Positions 42,739 to 52,490 are shown, numbered from the stretch's first letter. The stretch: 64,000 nt of DNA from an uncultured Anaerolineales bacterium (GCA_937952305.1 CALFZO010000061.1:148688-212687), one strand, 5' to 3'. Notes: generated by a model not told the origin, from the sequence alone. A program made the numbers and translations.

Positions 42739-43655
42739 GGATTGAGGTTACTCCATCTCGTTGAAGGCTGCCGGCCCCAACGCCCGCGCAGGGCGTCACG
42801 GAGCGCCCACTGGGTGGCCCGGGCGTGGGCGGCACGGCGGTTGAGGATGTGCCGGACGATACCGCGCAGGGCTCCCGAAAAGGCATGGGCCAGGACCAGC
42901 CATTTCCACGGCGCCGGCGCATGCCGGGCGCAGAAGAGCAGGCGGTTGCGCGTCACATAGTAGAGCGTGGTCGGCCCAAGCTCACGATAGTGGATGGGGG
43001 CCTTGTGCCGCATCTGAGCTGACGGCTCGAAGCGCACTTCCAGCCCGGCCGCCCGCACTCGGTAACACCAGTCGGTCTCTTCCCAGTACATAAAGAAGCG
43101 GCCGTCGAGCAAGCCAACTCTCTCAAGGGCGGTCCGGGTGATCATCAGGCCGCAGCCGTTGATCCAATCCACCGGGCGGGCCGGATGCTGGCCCACATCG
43201 ACTGCGCCAGCCCCGATGTTATAGGCGTCGGCGTTTCGCCAGTCTACCACGCCGCCGGCGGAAAAGATTATGTGACCTTCGTCCCATGTATAGACCATGG
43301 GGCCAAGGATGCCCGCGCGCGGGTGCGCCTGGCTGGCCTGCACCAGCTTGGCGACACAATCCGGCTCGACGGTGGTGTCGTTGTTGAGCACGAAGACCAG
43401 ATCCGCGCCGCGTTCCAGCGCCGCGCGCAAGCCGACGTTGTTGCCTTCGGCGTAGCCGAGGTTGGCGCCGGTCTCGATCAGGTGGGCCTCCGGATAGCTC
43501 CGGCGCACGGCCGCCACCGTGTGGTCGGTGGAGGCGTTATCCACCACGATGACTTCGTAATTGGGGTAGTCCAGGCGGCGCAGGGAGTCCAGGCACGTCA
43601 GCGTCAGGTCGACGCCGTTATAGCACAGGACGAGGAGCGCGACACGCGGCAGCAT
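42735..43655 (-). CDS. Glycosyltransferase family 2
   Basis: A 306-residue GT-A enzyme and paralogue of the GT2 at 40768. Signatures: ALLVLCYNGVDLTLTCL, VVDNASTDHT, FVLNNDTTVEPDC, FFMYWEETDWCYRVRAAG. The conserved MRHKAPIHY and LYYVTRNRL near the C-terminus appear in both copies and may form the acceptor or membrane contact. Confidence 0.92.
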   Translation of the reverse strand: MLPRVALLVLCYNGVDLTLTCLDSLRRLDYPNYEVIVVDNASTDHTVAAVRRSYPEAHLIETGANLGYAEGNNVGLRAALERGADLVFVLNNDTTVEPDCVAKLVQASQAHPRAGILGPMVYTWDEGHIIFSAGGVVDWRNADAYNIGAGAVDVGQHPARPVDWINGCGLMITRTALERVGLLDGRFFMYWEETDWCYRVRAAGLEVRFEPSAQMRHKAPIHYRELGPTTLYYVTRNRLLFCARHAPAPWKWLVLAHAFSGALRGIVRHILNRRAAHARATQWALRDALRGRWGRQPSTRWSNLNP

Positions 43656-43673
43656 GGCAAGACGGCAACGGAC

Positions 43674-44810
43674 TCAGGCCGGCCAGCGCAAGGCTTGGTG
43701 ATAGCTTTCCAGGAGGCGGCCGGCCGTCTTCCCCCAATCGAACTGCGCGGCCCGGGCGAAGCCCAGCGCGCGCAGACGGTCGGCCTCGGCCGGGTCCGGC
43801 AGCAGCCGCGTCAGGTGCGCGGCCAGGGCGGCGTCGTCCTCGGCGTCCATGAGCAGGGCGGCCCCGCCGGCCACCTCCGGGATGGAGCCGCGCGTCGACG
43901 CGATCACGGGCGCGCCGCACGTCATGGCTTCCAGGATCGGGAGGCCAAAGCCCTCGATCCAGGACGGGAAGACGAAAACCTCCGTCTGACTGTAAAGCGC
44001 GATCAGGTCTTCCCGCGAGGGCCGGATGAGCAGGCGCGCCTGACCGGCGGCGACGGCCTCGTGAATGACGGCCGGCGGGTCGGGACGACGCGAGAAGAAT
44101 ACCATCTGGCGGCCAGCGCGCAACGCCTCCGGCAGGCGGCGCCAGGCGCGGACGAGGACGCCCGGGTTCTTGATGCCGTCGGCCAGCACAAAGCGCTCGG
44201 GCACGGCCAGGCGGGCCCGGACCTCGGCCAGCCGGGCCGGATCGGTGACGCGGCGCAGGTCCGGCGTGGGCGCGTGGTGCACGGCCACGATCCGGTCGAC
44301 GGCGAAGCCGCTGTAGCGCGCGATCTGCTGGCGCGCATACTCAGACACGGTCACCAGCAAGTGCGCGCGGCGCACGGCCGCCGTGGAGCAGGCGTGCAGG
44401 TACGTCATCATCCCGACGGTGCGCGCGTCCTTGCGGTGGCCCTTGACGATCTCCCACCACGGCATGACGTTGATCTCATCGTGCAGGGTGATGACCGACC
44501 GCGCCCCCGGCGGCGCGAAGCCGTAGTTGGCCGGGAAGTGGGCCACGTCCAGTTGATCGCGCGCCATCCAGGCCCGCAGCGTCCACAGGTCGTTCTGGAA
44601 GCTGGACAGGCCGTTGCGATAGGGCAGGACGCGGACGGTGACGTGCGCGGGCAGGTCGGTCAGCTCAAACGGGCGCTTGGCGTCCGCGTACAAGAAGACG
44701 CTGTGCGCGCCGGTCTGGGCCAGCAGGGCCGGCACAAAGTGGCGCAGGTAGGTGTGCACGCCGCCGACCAGGCCGTGCGACAGGTAGCGGACGTCGATGC
44801 CCAGGCGCAT
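43674..44810 (-). CDS. Glycosyltransferase family 4
   Basis: A 378-residue GT-B enzyme of the mannosyltransferase-like GT4 branch. The N-terminus MRLGIDVRYLSHGLVGGVHT has the Gly-Gly acceptor loop. The donor site has FPSWIEGFGLPILEAMTCG with the EGFGLPxLE motif. It is closer to classical GT4 mannosyltransferases than the other GT4 here. It lies 18 bases from the GT2 gene downstream and 3 bases from the GT4 upstream. Confidence 0.93.
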   Translation of the reverse strand: MRLGIDVRYLSHGLVGGVHTYLRHFVPALLAQTGAHSVFLYADAKRPFELTDLPAHVTVRVLPYRNGLSSFQNDLWTLRAWMARDQLDVAHFPANYGFAPPGARSVITLHDEINVMPWWEIVKGHRKDARTVGMMTYLHACSTAAVRRAHLLVTVSEYARQQIARYSGFAVDRIVAVHHAPTPDLRRVTDPARLAEVRARLAVPERFVLADGIKNPGVLVRAWRRLPEALRAGRQMVFFSRRPDPPAVIHEAVAAGQARLLIRPSREDLIALYSQTEVFVFPSWIEGFGLPILEAMTCGAPVIASTRGSIPEVAGGAALLMDAEDDAALAAHLTRLLPDPAEADRLRALGFARAAQFDWGKTAGRLLESYHQALRWPA

Positions 44811-44813
44811 GGG

Positions 44814-46148
44814 TCAGGCGCTCTCCGGCGCGGACTGGTGCTGCTGACGCACCTGCTGGTAGACGCGCTCCAACTCCTGCATCTCCTCGGCCACGCTCTT
44901 GATTGGGCTGATGCCGGCGCGCAGGCGCGGGAGCAGTTCCGGCTCCTCCACCAGCCGGCGCAGGCAGCGCGCCAGGTCGGCGGCGTCGCCGGGCGCGAAG
45001 CGCAGGCCGTCCACGCCGTCGTTGACCAACTCGGCCATACCGCCCAGGTTGGAGACGAGAACCGGAACGCGATGGGCGAAGGCCTCCAGGATCACGTTCG
45101 GGCTGTTCTCGTACCACACCGACGGCACGACGATCACGTCCAGCTCGCGCAGGATTTTGCTCAAGGCGGCCTGGCCCTGGTAGGGGCCGGCCAGGTGCAG
45201 GCGGGCATCACCCGCGGCCAGGCGGCGCAGCCGCTCCACGTATTCTGGAAAGGCCTGCAGCCCGCCGTAGACGCGCACCGCGAGCGGCAGGTCCGGCAGT
45301 TGGCGGGCGGCCTCCAGCAGGACGTGCACGCCCTTGTGGGCGGCCACCTGGCCCAGGTAGCCGATGCGCAGCCCGGGCTTGGCTGGCGGGATCGGGTCGG
45401 CCACCGTCAGGCCGGGAAAATCGCGGCCCTGGCGCACGAAGACCAGCCGCTCCGGAGCCACGCCGGCCTGGATGAAGGTCTGGCGCAGGAATTGGGAGCG
45501 GCTGATGAGGGCGTCGGCGTGATTGAGCGAGTCGTTCAGGAAAGCCTGCCGGTCGGCGATCAGCTGGGTCCGGTCACGCCGGCTGTCCCAGAAGGCCTGC
45601 GCCAGGCTGGGCGCCAGGCGGCCCAGCCAGCGGTAGCGGCGCGCCTCCTCGCCCAGGCAGCGGGCGCAGGCGGCCGGGTTCACCGGGATCGTGGAGAGTT
45701 GGCCATCGGAGCGCAGCAGCGAGAGACGCCGGCACAGGAACCAGAAGTCCATCAGGCTGACCACCACCGGCACGCCGGCGGCGCGCGCCACGCGCACGGC
45801 CCGGCCCGTGATCAGGTAGCCGCCCATCAGGTGGAAGATGTCTGGCTGGAACTCCGCCAGCAGCTCGCGCAGGTGGTCGCCGATCCAGGTGTTGTCAAAC
45901 TCCCAGCGCTCCGGATCCGGCGCGGACGAGAGGTCAAAGATCAGGCGCCGGACAGGCAGACCGTCGTAGGTGTCGTCCACCCAGGTGAGCGTCCCCGGCG
46001 GCGCGGCGCCGCGGTCGATGCGCTCCACACACAGGATGCGCACGGTATGGCCATCCGCGCGCAAGGCCTGGGCCGTGTTGTAGGCTTCCCACTCCGCGCC
46101 GCCCGTGTAAGCCGGGGGGAAGTGATGGACGGCCAGCAAGAGCTTCAT
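44814..46148 (-). CDS. Glycosyltransferase family 4 with central Cys pair
   Basis: A 444-residue GT-B enzyme. The N-terminus is LLAVHHFPPAYTGGAEWEAY, with a Tyr-Thr-Gly-Gly-Ala-Glu acceptor loop. A CxxC-like pair (ACARCLGEEARRY) lies near residue 190 in an insertion. The donor site reads VWYENSPNVILEAFAHRVPVLVS, and VNDGVDGLRFAPGD follows. It is a paralogue of the GT4 at 49230 with the same N-terminus, insertion and donor block. It overlaps the flippase start codon region by one base, so the pair is coupled. Confidence 0.92.
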   Translation of the reverse strand: MKLLLAVHHFPPAYTGGAEWEAYNTAQALRADGHTVRILCVERIDRGAAPPGTLTWVDDTYDGLPVRRLIFDLSSAPDPERWEFDNTWIGDHLRELLAEFQPDIFHLMGGYLITGRAVRVARAAGVPVVVSLMDFWFLCRRLSLLRSDGQLSTIPVNPAACARCLGEEARRYRWLGRLAPSLAQAFWDSRRDRTQLIADRQAFLNDSLNHADALISRSQFLRQTFIQAGVAPERLVFVRQGRDFPGLTVADPIPPAKPGLRIGYLGQVAAHKGVHVLLEAARQLPDLPLAVRVYGGLQAFPEYVERLRRLAAGDARLHLAGPYQGQAALSKILRELDVIVVPSVWYENSPNVILEAFAHRVPVLVSNLGGMAELVNDGVDGLRFAPGDAADLARCLRRLVEEPELLPRLRAGISPIKSVAEEMQELERVYQQVRQQHQSAPESA

Positions 46149-47599
46149 TAACCAACCTCCCCCGAACGCAAGCCCTTGGCAAAGCGCACTTCATCTTGGC
46201 CGATAACGCGCAGCACCACGAGCAGGCCGGCATAGACCACGGCCCCCAGCGCCACGCTGGCCGGCCACGGCCAGTCGGCGCGCACCACCAGGACCAGGCC
46301 CGCCATGACCGCGGCGGCCAGGGCCGGGCGCAGCACCATGGCGCCCCAATCCAGCTCGCGGAGCAGATCGCGCAGCAGCCACAGGTATTGCGTCACCAGG
46401 ATCGCTTCGGTGACCACCGTCATCACGGCCGCGCCCATGTAGCCGTAGATCGGCACCAGCACCAGGTTGGCGGCCACGTTGCAGGCCGTGCTGATCAGCA
46501 CCGACCGCGCCACGTAGCGCTCCTTGCCCGCGATCAGGACCACGTAGCCCAGGAACTCGGACGCGTACATGAGCGGCACGACCCAGATGATGATGGCCAG
46601 GGCCGGCGCGGCGCCGGCGTACTTGTCGCCGAACAGGAAGGGCACCAGCTGATCAGACAGCGCCCAGATACCGGCCGCGATGGGCAGCGCCATCACCATC
46701 AGGTAGCGCAGGGCGCGAGCGTAGATGCGCGGCAGGCTTTCCGGGTGGGTGGCCGCCTGGCGGGTGAGCGACGGATAGAGCGCGGTATTGAAGGCGTTGG
46801 ACAGGATGGCGGCTGAGAAGACCAGGTTATAGACGGCGTTGTACAGGCCCGTCTCCGCCTGGCTGCGGTAGGTCAGCAGGACGCTGTCGAACTTATAGGA
46901 CAGGCCCAGCGCGAAGCCGATCAGGCCGAAGGGCAGGCTGGCCCGCACCAGGGGCCACCACTGGCGCGGGTCCGGCCGCGCCGGGCGCAGGCCCAGCTTC
47001 CGCACGCCGCGCCAGCACGTCCACGTCATCAGGCTGACGCCGATGTGCCCGGCCACGATCAGGCCGTAGTAGCCGATCCCGCGCCAGAGCACCACCGCGC
47101 CCAGCGCCACAAAGACAAGTTGATTGAGGACGCGCGAGCCGGACGACAGGTCGACGCGCTCGAAACCGCTCAGGACCGCCTCGCTGGTGCCCTGCACCGC
47201 GTACAAGACCAGACCCAGCGAGCTCAAGGCGATGGCGCCGACCATGTCCAGCGGCTGGCCGGTGAGCCAAGCCATCACCACCAGCAGCCCGGCCGTCACC
47301 ACGGACAGCGTCAGGCGCAGCGTCAGGACGTTGCCGTACAGCCGCTCAACGCGCTGCCGGCCGTCCGCGGCGTCACGCCAGCGCGCCACCTCGCGCACGG
47401 TGTAGATGCTCAGACCCAGGTCGCTGAAGATGGCAAAGACGGCGCCGAAGGCCAGCACACCCGTGTACTGACCGTAGACGCCCGGCCCCAGGTTGCGGAC
47501 GACCATGACCGTGAACAGGAAGGAGAGCGCCTTGATGGCGAACTGGGCGGCGACGCCGACCGCCGAATTGCGCAGAACCGTGGAGGAAAGTTTCTTCAT
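46148..47599 (-). CDS. Polysaccharide flippase (Wzx-type, MOP superfamily)
   Basis: A 483-residue protein with 12-14 helices. The N-terminus LRNSAVGVAAQFAIKALSFL and the motif VRNLGPGVYGQYTGVLAFGA are those of the polysaccharide synthesis/Wzx family. It should flip lipid-linked repeat units across the membrane. The 140-base gap upstream could hold a promoter, but no clear boxes are visible. It is one of two flippases placed back to back. Confidence 0.92.
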   Translation of the reverse strand: MKKLSSTVLRNSAVGVAAQFAIKALSFLFTVMVVRNLGPGVYGQYTGVLAFGAVFAIFSDLGLSIYTVREVARWRDAADGRQRVERLYGNVLTLRLTLSVVTAGLLVVMAWLTGQPLDMVGAIALSSLGLVLYAVQGTSEAVLSGFERVDLSSGSRVLNQLVFVALGAVVLWRGIGYYGLIVAGHIGVSLMTWTCWRGVRKLGLRPARPDPRQWWPLVRASLPFGLIGFALGLSYKFDSVLLTYRSQAETGLYNAVYNLVFSAAILSNAFNTALYPSLTRQAATHPESLPRIYARALRYLMVMALPIAAGIWALSDQLVPFLFGDKYAGAAPALAIIIWVVPLMYASEFLGYVVLIAGKERYVARSVLISTACNVAANLVLVPIYGYMGAAVMTVVTEAILVTQYLWLLRDLLRELDWGAMVLRPALAAAVMAGLVLVVRADWPWPASVALGAVVYAGLLVVLRVIGQDEVRFAKGLRSGEVG

Positions 47600-47740
47600 G
47601 CCGTGATATGCGTTCCGGGCGCCCGGCGAAGACCGGCCAGGCTACAGGGTAGTGTGCCCGGCCCCTTGCCCCTCAACAACCCGCCAATAGTACTACGCCG
47701 CTCTGTTTTGGTCTGAACTGGGAATTAAGTCGGGTGACGC

Positions 47741-49237
47741 TCAGCCCCGGCCAGCGGGGCGCGGATCAGGTCCGGCCGGGCGCCGGCGCAGCAGCCGCCG
47801 GATCGCGTCCCACTCGCCCGGCTCGAGCAGACGCAGCACCCAGACCAACCCGGCGTACACCAGGCCGCCCAACGGCAGCAGCACCCACAACGTCTGGGCG
47901 CCGCTTAACACCAGCACGCCGCCCATCAACGCCGACGCCAGGGCGATGCGCGCCATGAGCCCGCCGACGGCCGGCAGCCGCAGCTTGCGCCGGAGCAGAA
48001 AGAAGAACTGGAGCGCGCCGATCAGGTCGGTCACCACCGTCACCAGGGCCGCGCCCACCACGCCGAAGCGCGGGATGGCATAGGCGTTGAGGAGCAGGTT
48101 GGCGACGGCGTTCAGGCCGTAAATGCGGGCGGCCGCCTTTTCCTCGCTCACCACTGTGGTCATGTTCCCGCAGAAGGAGGCGTACATCAGCAGCGGCACG
48201 TCCCACACCAGCACCTGCAGCGCCACGGCCGCCGGCAGGGTCGACGGCGCATACAGCAGGCGAATCAGTGGGAAGGCCACCAGCATCCCGCCGACGGCCG
48301 CCGGCAGCGAGATCAGCAGGATGAATTTGAAGGAGCGGTAATACCAGCGCTCCACCTGGGCGACATCGTCCACATAGGCGCGCGCCAGCGACGGCACCAT
48401 GGCGATGCTGAAGCTGGAGAGCAGGCCGACCACGGAGAAGATCAGGTTGTAGGCTACGCGGTACCAGGCGACGTAGTTCTCGGGCACCGTCCAGGAGAGC
48501 ATGACCGTGTCAATGCTGAAGGCGATGACCAGGGCCAACGAGATCAGGCCGAAGGGCAGCCCGTGGCGCAGCAGCGTCGGCCAGACGCGCGGCGTGATCT
48601 GCGGCCGGAACGACAGCAAGCCATGCCGCCGGGCCGCCCATCCGCCGTAAGCCAGCGGCGGCAGCATGGCCGCCAGCCCCACGCCGATCAGGACCGTGAA
48701 GCCCCAACCCGCCAGCAGCACGCCGCCCCCCAGCACCATGAAGGCCACCTGGCCCACGATCGTCATGGCCGTCACGTCGCCGAAGCGCTCGTGCGCGGTC
48801 AGCAGCGTTTCCAGCGGCGCCGTGAACGCGGATAGGACGAACGTCCACGTGTACAGGAAGACGCCCAAGACCAGGGGCGCGCTGTAGCCGGCGGCCCGGG
48901 CGCCCAGCGTGATGCCGACGATGCCGACGCCGGCCAGCAGCAGGCGCAAGGCCACCAGGTTCCAGAACAGCGCCGCCGCCCGGCGGCGGTCCTGGGCGAT
49001 GGCGCGCATCACATATTGGGAAACGCCGAGCTCGGCGAAGATGCTGAACAGGCCCACCCAGGCCTGCACGATCGAGTACTGGCCGAAGCTGTCATCACCC
49101 AGGCGCCGGACGACGTACACGCTGAACAGAAAATTCAGCGCCTTGAGCGTGACGCTGCCCAGGGTGATGATGAGGGCGTTGCGGAAGATCGTGCGGCCGA
49201 CCGAAGCGGGGCCGGCCGGAGGCTGTGCGTCATTCAT
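47741..49237 (-). CDS. Polysaccharide flippase (Wzx-type), second copy
   Basis: A 498-residue protein with 12-14 helices. RTIFRNALIITLGSVTLKAL and VVRRLGDDSFGQYSIVQAWV match the same Wzx family as the neighbour at 46148, though the two are clearly diverged. The internal ATG at 49237 is preferred, giving an eight-base overlap with the upstream GT4; a start at 49258 would overlap 29 bases. The C-terminus ends in an Arg-rich tail. Confidence 0.9.
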   Translation of the reverse strand: MNDAQPPAGPASVGRTIFRNALIITLGSVTLKALNFLFSVYVVRRLGDDSFGQYSIVQAWVGLFSIFAELGVSQYVMRAIAQDRRRAAALFWNLVALRLLLAGVGIVGITLGARAAGYSAPLVLGVFLYTWTFVLSAFTAPLETLLTAHERFGDVTAMTIVGQVAFMVLGGGVLLAGWGFTVLIGVGLAAMLPPLAYGGWAARRHGLLSFRPQITPRVWPTLLRHGLPFGLISLALVIAFSIDTVMLSWTVPENYVAWYRVAYNLIFSVVGLLSSFSIAMVPSLARAYVDDVAQVERWYYRSFKFILLISLPAAVGGMLVAFPLIRLLYAPSTLPAAVALQVLVWDVPLLMYASFCGNMTTVVSEEKAAARIYGLNAVANLLLNAYAIPRFGVVGAALVTVVTDLIGALQFFFLLRRKLRLPAVGGLMARIALASALMGGVLVLSGAQTLWVLLPLGGLVYAGLVWVLRLLEPGEWDAIRRLLRRRPAGPDPRPAGRG

Positions 49238-50579
49238 GGGCGTCCGCCTGGCGGCCACCCGGCGCCGTCAACTCCTGGTAGATCAATTCCAGGGCGTGCA
49301 TCTCGTCGGCGAGGGCCTTCACCGGCGGGGCCTGGGCGCGCAGGCGGCGCAGGAGGTCCGGCTCGGTGAGCAGCCGCGTCAACTGGCGGGCCAAATCGTC
49401 GGCATCGTTCAGGCGGAACAACAACCCGTCCACCTCGTGCCGGACCAGTTCGGACATGCCGCCCAGGTCGGTGGTGACCACGGGCACGCGCGCGGCCTGC
49501 GCCTCCAGGATCACGTTCGGGCTGTTCTCATACCAGCGCGAGGGCACCACCAGCACGTCCAGGCCGGCCAGCACCGGCCAGACCTGGGCGGCCGTGTAGC
49601 GGCCGCGCCACTCCAGCCAAGGGACCTCGCCGAAGCGGTGCTGGAGCGACCGCATATAGGCCGGGTCCTCGGCCGTGTCCCCGTACAGCGCTAACGTCAG
49701 CGGAAAGCCGGCGGCGGTGAGCTGGCGCGCAGCCTCGATGAGCAGGTCCACGCCTTTGTGGGCCTTGATCTGGCCCGAATAGCCGATGGTGAAGACGGAC
49801 CGGGGCGGCGCCTCAGCCGTGGGCGCCGGATTCGCCGGCAGCACCAGGCCCTGCCGCATCAGCCGCAGCTTGTGCGGCGCGACGCCGGCCTGCTGATACT
49901 GATCCAGCAGAAAACGGGACGGGCAGATCAGCACGCTCGCCCAATCCAGGGCTTCGTGCAGGCTCACGCGCCGCGCCTGCACCTGCGCCCCTGACACCGG
50001 CAGCCAGGGCAGCCGATCACCAGCCACGCGCCAGATGGCGTCGGCCAGGCCGCGCAACCAGCGCGCCGGCAGCCGGAAGAGGCGGCGCTCCTGGGCCAGG
50101 CAGCGCACACAGCCGAGCGCATCTTCCGGCGGGCGCGGGCACAGCGAGCCGTCGCTGCGCAGCAGCGTGATGTGCGGACACAGAAACCAGAAATCGGTTA
50201 AGGTGACGACGATGGGCACGCCGGCGCGGTGGGCGGCCCGCAGCGCCCCGGCCGTCATCAGGTAACCGCTGATCAGGTGAAAGACGTCCGGGCGAAACTC
50301 GGCCAGGGCGGCCGCCACGCGCTCTTCCAAGATTTCGTTGTCGTACTGCCAGTGCCAGCGGTCGGAGAAGGCGTGCGCGTCAAAATTCAGGCGCCGGATG
50401 ACCAGGGCGGCTTCGTGGGCGTCCTGGTAAGCCGGCTCGGCGCGGTCAATCGACTCGACGCCCATGAGCTCGACGGCATGCCCCTGCCCGCTCATCCAGC
50501 GGGCGGTCCGCAGCGCGCGGTTCTCGGCGCCGCCCGTGTGGGTGGGCGGCAGGTGGTGGACGGCGTAGAGTAGTCTCAT
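49230..50579 (-). CDS. Glycosyltransferase family 4 with central Cys pair, second copy
   Basis: A 449-residue GT-B enzyme starting LLYAVHHLPPTHTGGAENRA. It carries the same insertion with a Cys pair (LGCVRCLAQERRLFR) and the same donor block (RWYENSPNVILEAQAARVPV) as the GT4 at 44814. Each copy is adjacent to a flippase. It is separated by 72 bases from the AsnB-like gene upstream, without a visible promoter. Confidence 0.92.
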   Translation of the reverse strand: MRLLYAVHHLPPTHTGGAENRALRTARWMSGQGHAVELMGVESIDRAEPAYQDAHEAALVIRRLNFDAHAFSDRWHWQYDNEILEERVAAALAEFRPDVFHLISGYLMTAGALRAAHRAGVPIVVTLTDFWFLCPHITLLRSDGSLCPRPPEDALGCVRCLAQERRLFRLPARWLRGLADAIWRVAGDRLPWLPVSGAQVQARRVSLHEALDWASVLICPSRFLLDQYQQAGVAPHKLRLMRQGLVLPANPAPTAEAPPRSVFTIGYSGQIKAHKGVDLLIEAARQLTAAGFPLTLALYGDTAEDPAYMRSLQHRFGEVPWLEWRGRYTAAQVWPVLAGLDVLVVPSRWYENSPNVILEAQAARVPVVTTDLGGMSELVRHEVDGLLFRLNDADDLARQLTRLLTEPDLLRRLRAQAPPVKALADEMHALELIYQELTAPGGRQADAHE

Positions 50580-50651
50580 CGTCCGTGGCGGCCTTCCTTA
50601 TGATGGCCCGCTGCTGCCGGCGCCAAGACGGCAGTTTGGGACCAGGCGGTT

Positions 50652-52490
50652 TCAAGCGTCATACAAGCTCCGCAGCATCATCTCGTAGGTGATCAGCGGC
50701 GCGATCTTGCCGATGGTCCATTGTTCCTGGCCGGAGACGTGGCGGGCCATCAGGGCGCGCAGGCTCCGCGGCTCGAACAGGCCGCGCTCGGCCACGCGCC
50801 GGTCGAACAGGATGGATTCCGCCCAGGGGCGCAGCTCGCCGCGCAGATAGGCTTCATAGTCGGCGTACAGGGTGTGGCGGGCCGGAAAGAGGCCCGGCCA
50901 ATGGCGCTGCGCCCGGTGCCGCACCTTGGTGACCAGGCCATGCGCGCTGCGCAGCCAACTCCGGGAGGTGGGCAAAAGTTCGTCGTAGTTATAGGGGATC
51001 AGCGCCAGCGCCGGCGTCTCGCGCTGCAGGACCGCCCGATACAAAACCCGGTCGCCGCGCAATTCGGACGGCAGGGAGTACAGGAAGTCGAACAGTTGAT
51101 AATCGAAGAACGGAAAGCGCACTTCCACGTGCGAACGATAGAAGGCCATCATGTTGTGCGTCAGCCGGCCGCAGTGCTGACGCACGTAGAACAGCTCCGC
51201 GCGAATATCCGGGCGCAGCCCCAGGTAGGGCCGCAGCGCCTCTCGCAACGAGTCGAACGCCGCCCCTTGCAGCTGCCGGCGCAGCGCGGGCGGGTACAGG
51301 ATCTGCTCCTCGGCCTCGGTGAGCCCCGGCCACGTGCAGACCTGATTGAAGAGCTCAAACAAGTACGTGGTCAAGGCCAGATCGTCGGCGGCTCGGATCT
51401 GCCGCGGCTCAATGCTGCCGCCGTAGCCCATCACGGTGCCGCCGTCCCAGCCGCTCAGGTTGACGTCGATCCAATCGCGCGCAGCATCCAGGGTGCTGAT
51501 CCCGTGCGCGTGGACCCAGCTATGGAAGCCCTCGGTCAGCGCCAGATGCCGGTCCACATAGTCCAGCACCCACTGACCCGTGGGAAGGTCAAACCAATGG
51601 TGCTGGCTGCCCATCGCGCGCGCGATCCGGGCGGCGTAATGCACGTCGCGCGAGTTGGCGGCGCCGTACGTCAGCGAGGTAACCGGCCGGCGCGTCGTCA
51701 GGCCGAGCAGGATGCGCGAGTCCAGGCCGCCGCTCAGGTAGACGCCCGGCCGCAGGCGGTCGCCGGACAAACGCTCCACCGCCCGCCGCAGCAGGCGGCC
51801 CGTTTCGACGGCGGCGTCCGCAAAGCTCAAATTGGGGCGGTGCGGCAGGTCATTCGGCGACCAATACTGCGACCGCGCCATCTGTCCGTCAGCCAGGTCG
51901 TATTCCAGGATCACGGCCGGCTCGAGCTGTGCCACGCCCTCAAAAAAAGTCCGCGTCCCGAGGAGATGCTGGAAACGGACATACTCGGCCAGCGCAACCA
52001 GGTCCAGGGTGCGGGGCTGGTCCGGGGCGCACAACACGCCCTTGACCTCCGGCGCGAAGAAGAACCAGCCCGGCCCGTGGGCCAGGTAGGTGGGATACAG
52101 CCCAAAGCGGTCGTTGGTCAGCAGCAGCCGTCGCCGGCGCACATCCCACACGGCGATGACAAAAGCGCCCTCCAGGTTCTTGGCAAACGCGGGGCCGTCG
52201 GCCGCGTAGCGCTCCAGCGCCCACTGCTCGGGCGCCGCCACGATCGTCTGATCCCGGTAGAACTCCCCGGCCAGGACGAGCGCCACCGACCGGTCGGCGT
52301 TCCAGACCGGCTGCGGCTCCGGGTTCAGGAGCCCGATGCCGAGGCGCCCCAGCCCCACGCCGGCGGCCGGGTCCGCCCAGGTCTCGCACTGGTACCAGGG
52401 CTGGTGGCGCATCCGCGCGCCCATCGTCGTCAGCAGCGGGGCCAGCGGCCAGCGCAGCCGGGTGTCGACGACGCCGAAGACGCCGCTCAT
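50652..52490 (-). CDS. AsnB-like amidotransferase homologue lacking the catalytic cysteine (copy 1)
   Basis: A 612-residue two-domain protein of the asparagine synthetase B superfamily. True AsnB begins Met-Cys, the Cys being the glutaminase nucleophile; this begins MSGVFGVVD, so Ser replaces it. The NGE loop of the glutamine pocket is AGEF (74-77). The ATP-pyrophosphatase loop is intact: YLSGGLDSRILLG (SGGLDSR at 253-259). The later SGEGADELFGGY-like motif is altered to LSGWDGGTVMGYGG, and LTEGFHSWVHAHGIS is shared with copy 2. It probably adenylates a carboxylate and joins it to an amine without using glutamine, as beta-lactam synthetase does. It overlaps the TPP enzyme gene by four bases. 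Confidence 0.85.
   Translation of the reverse strand: MSGVFGVVDTRLRWPLAPLLTTMGARMRHQPWYQCETWADPAAGVGLGRLGIGLLNPEPQPVWNADRSVALVLAGEFYRDQTIVAAPEQWALERYAADGPAFAKNLEGAFVIAVWDVRRRRLLLTNDRFGLYPTYLAHGPGWFFFAPEVKGVLCAPDQPRTLDLVALAEYVRFQHLLGTRTFFEGVAQLEPAVILEYDLADGQMARSQYWSPNDLPHRPNLSFADAAVETGRLLRRAVERLSGDRLRPGVYLSGGLDSRILLGLTTRRPVTSLTYGAANSRDVHYAARIARAMGSQHHWFDLPTGQWVLDYVDRHLALTEGFHSWVHAHGISTLDAARDWIDVNLSGWDGGTVMGYGGSIEPRQIRAADDLALTTYLFELFNQVCTWPGLTEAEEQILYPPALRRQLQGAAFDSLREALRPYLGLRPDIRAELFYVRQHCGRLTHNMMAFYRSHVEVRFPFFDYQLFDFLYSLPSELRGDRVLYRAVLQRETPALALIPYNYDELLPTSRSWLRSAHGLVTKVRHRAQRHWPGLFPARHTLYADYEAYLRGELRPWAESILFDRRVAERGLFEPRSLRALMARHVSGQEQWTIGKIAPLITYEMMLRSLYDA

Noticed and set aside
43185..46151. 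A 988-codon open frame on the plus strand across three glycosyltransferase genes
   Set aside because: It spans several real minus-strand genes and reads as low-complexity antisense; no conserved motif.
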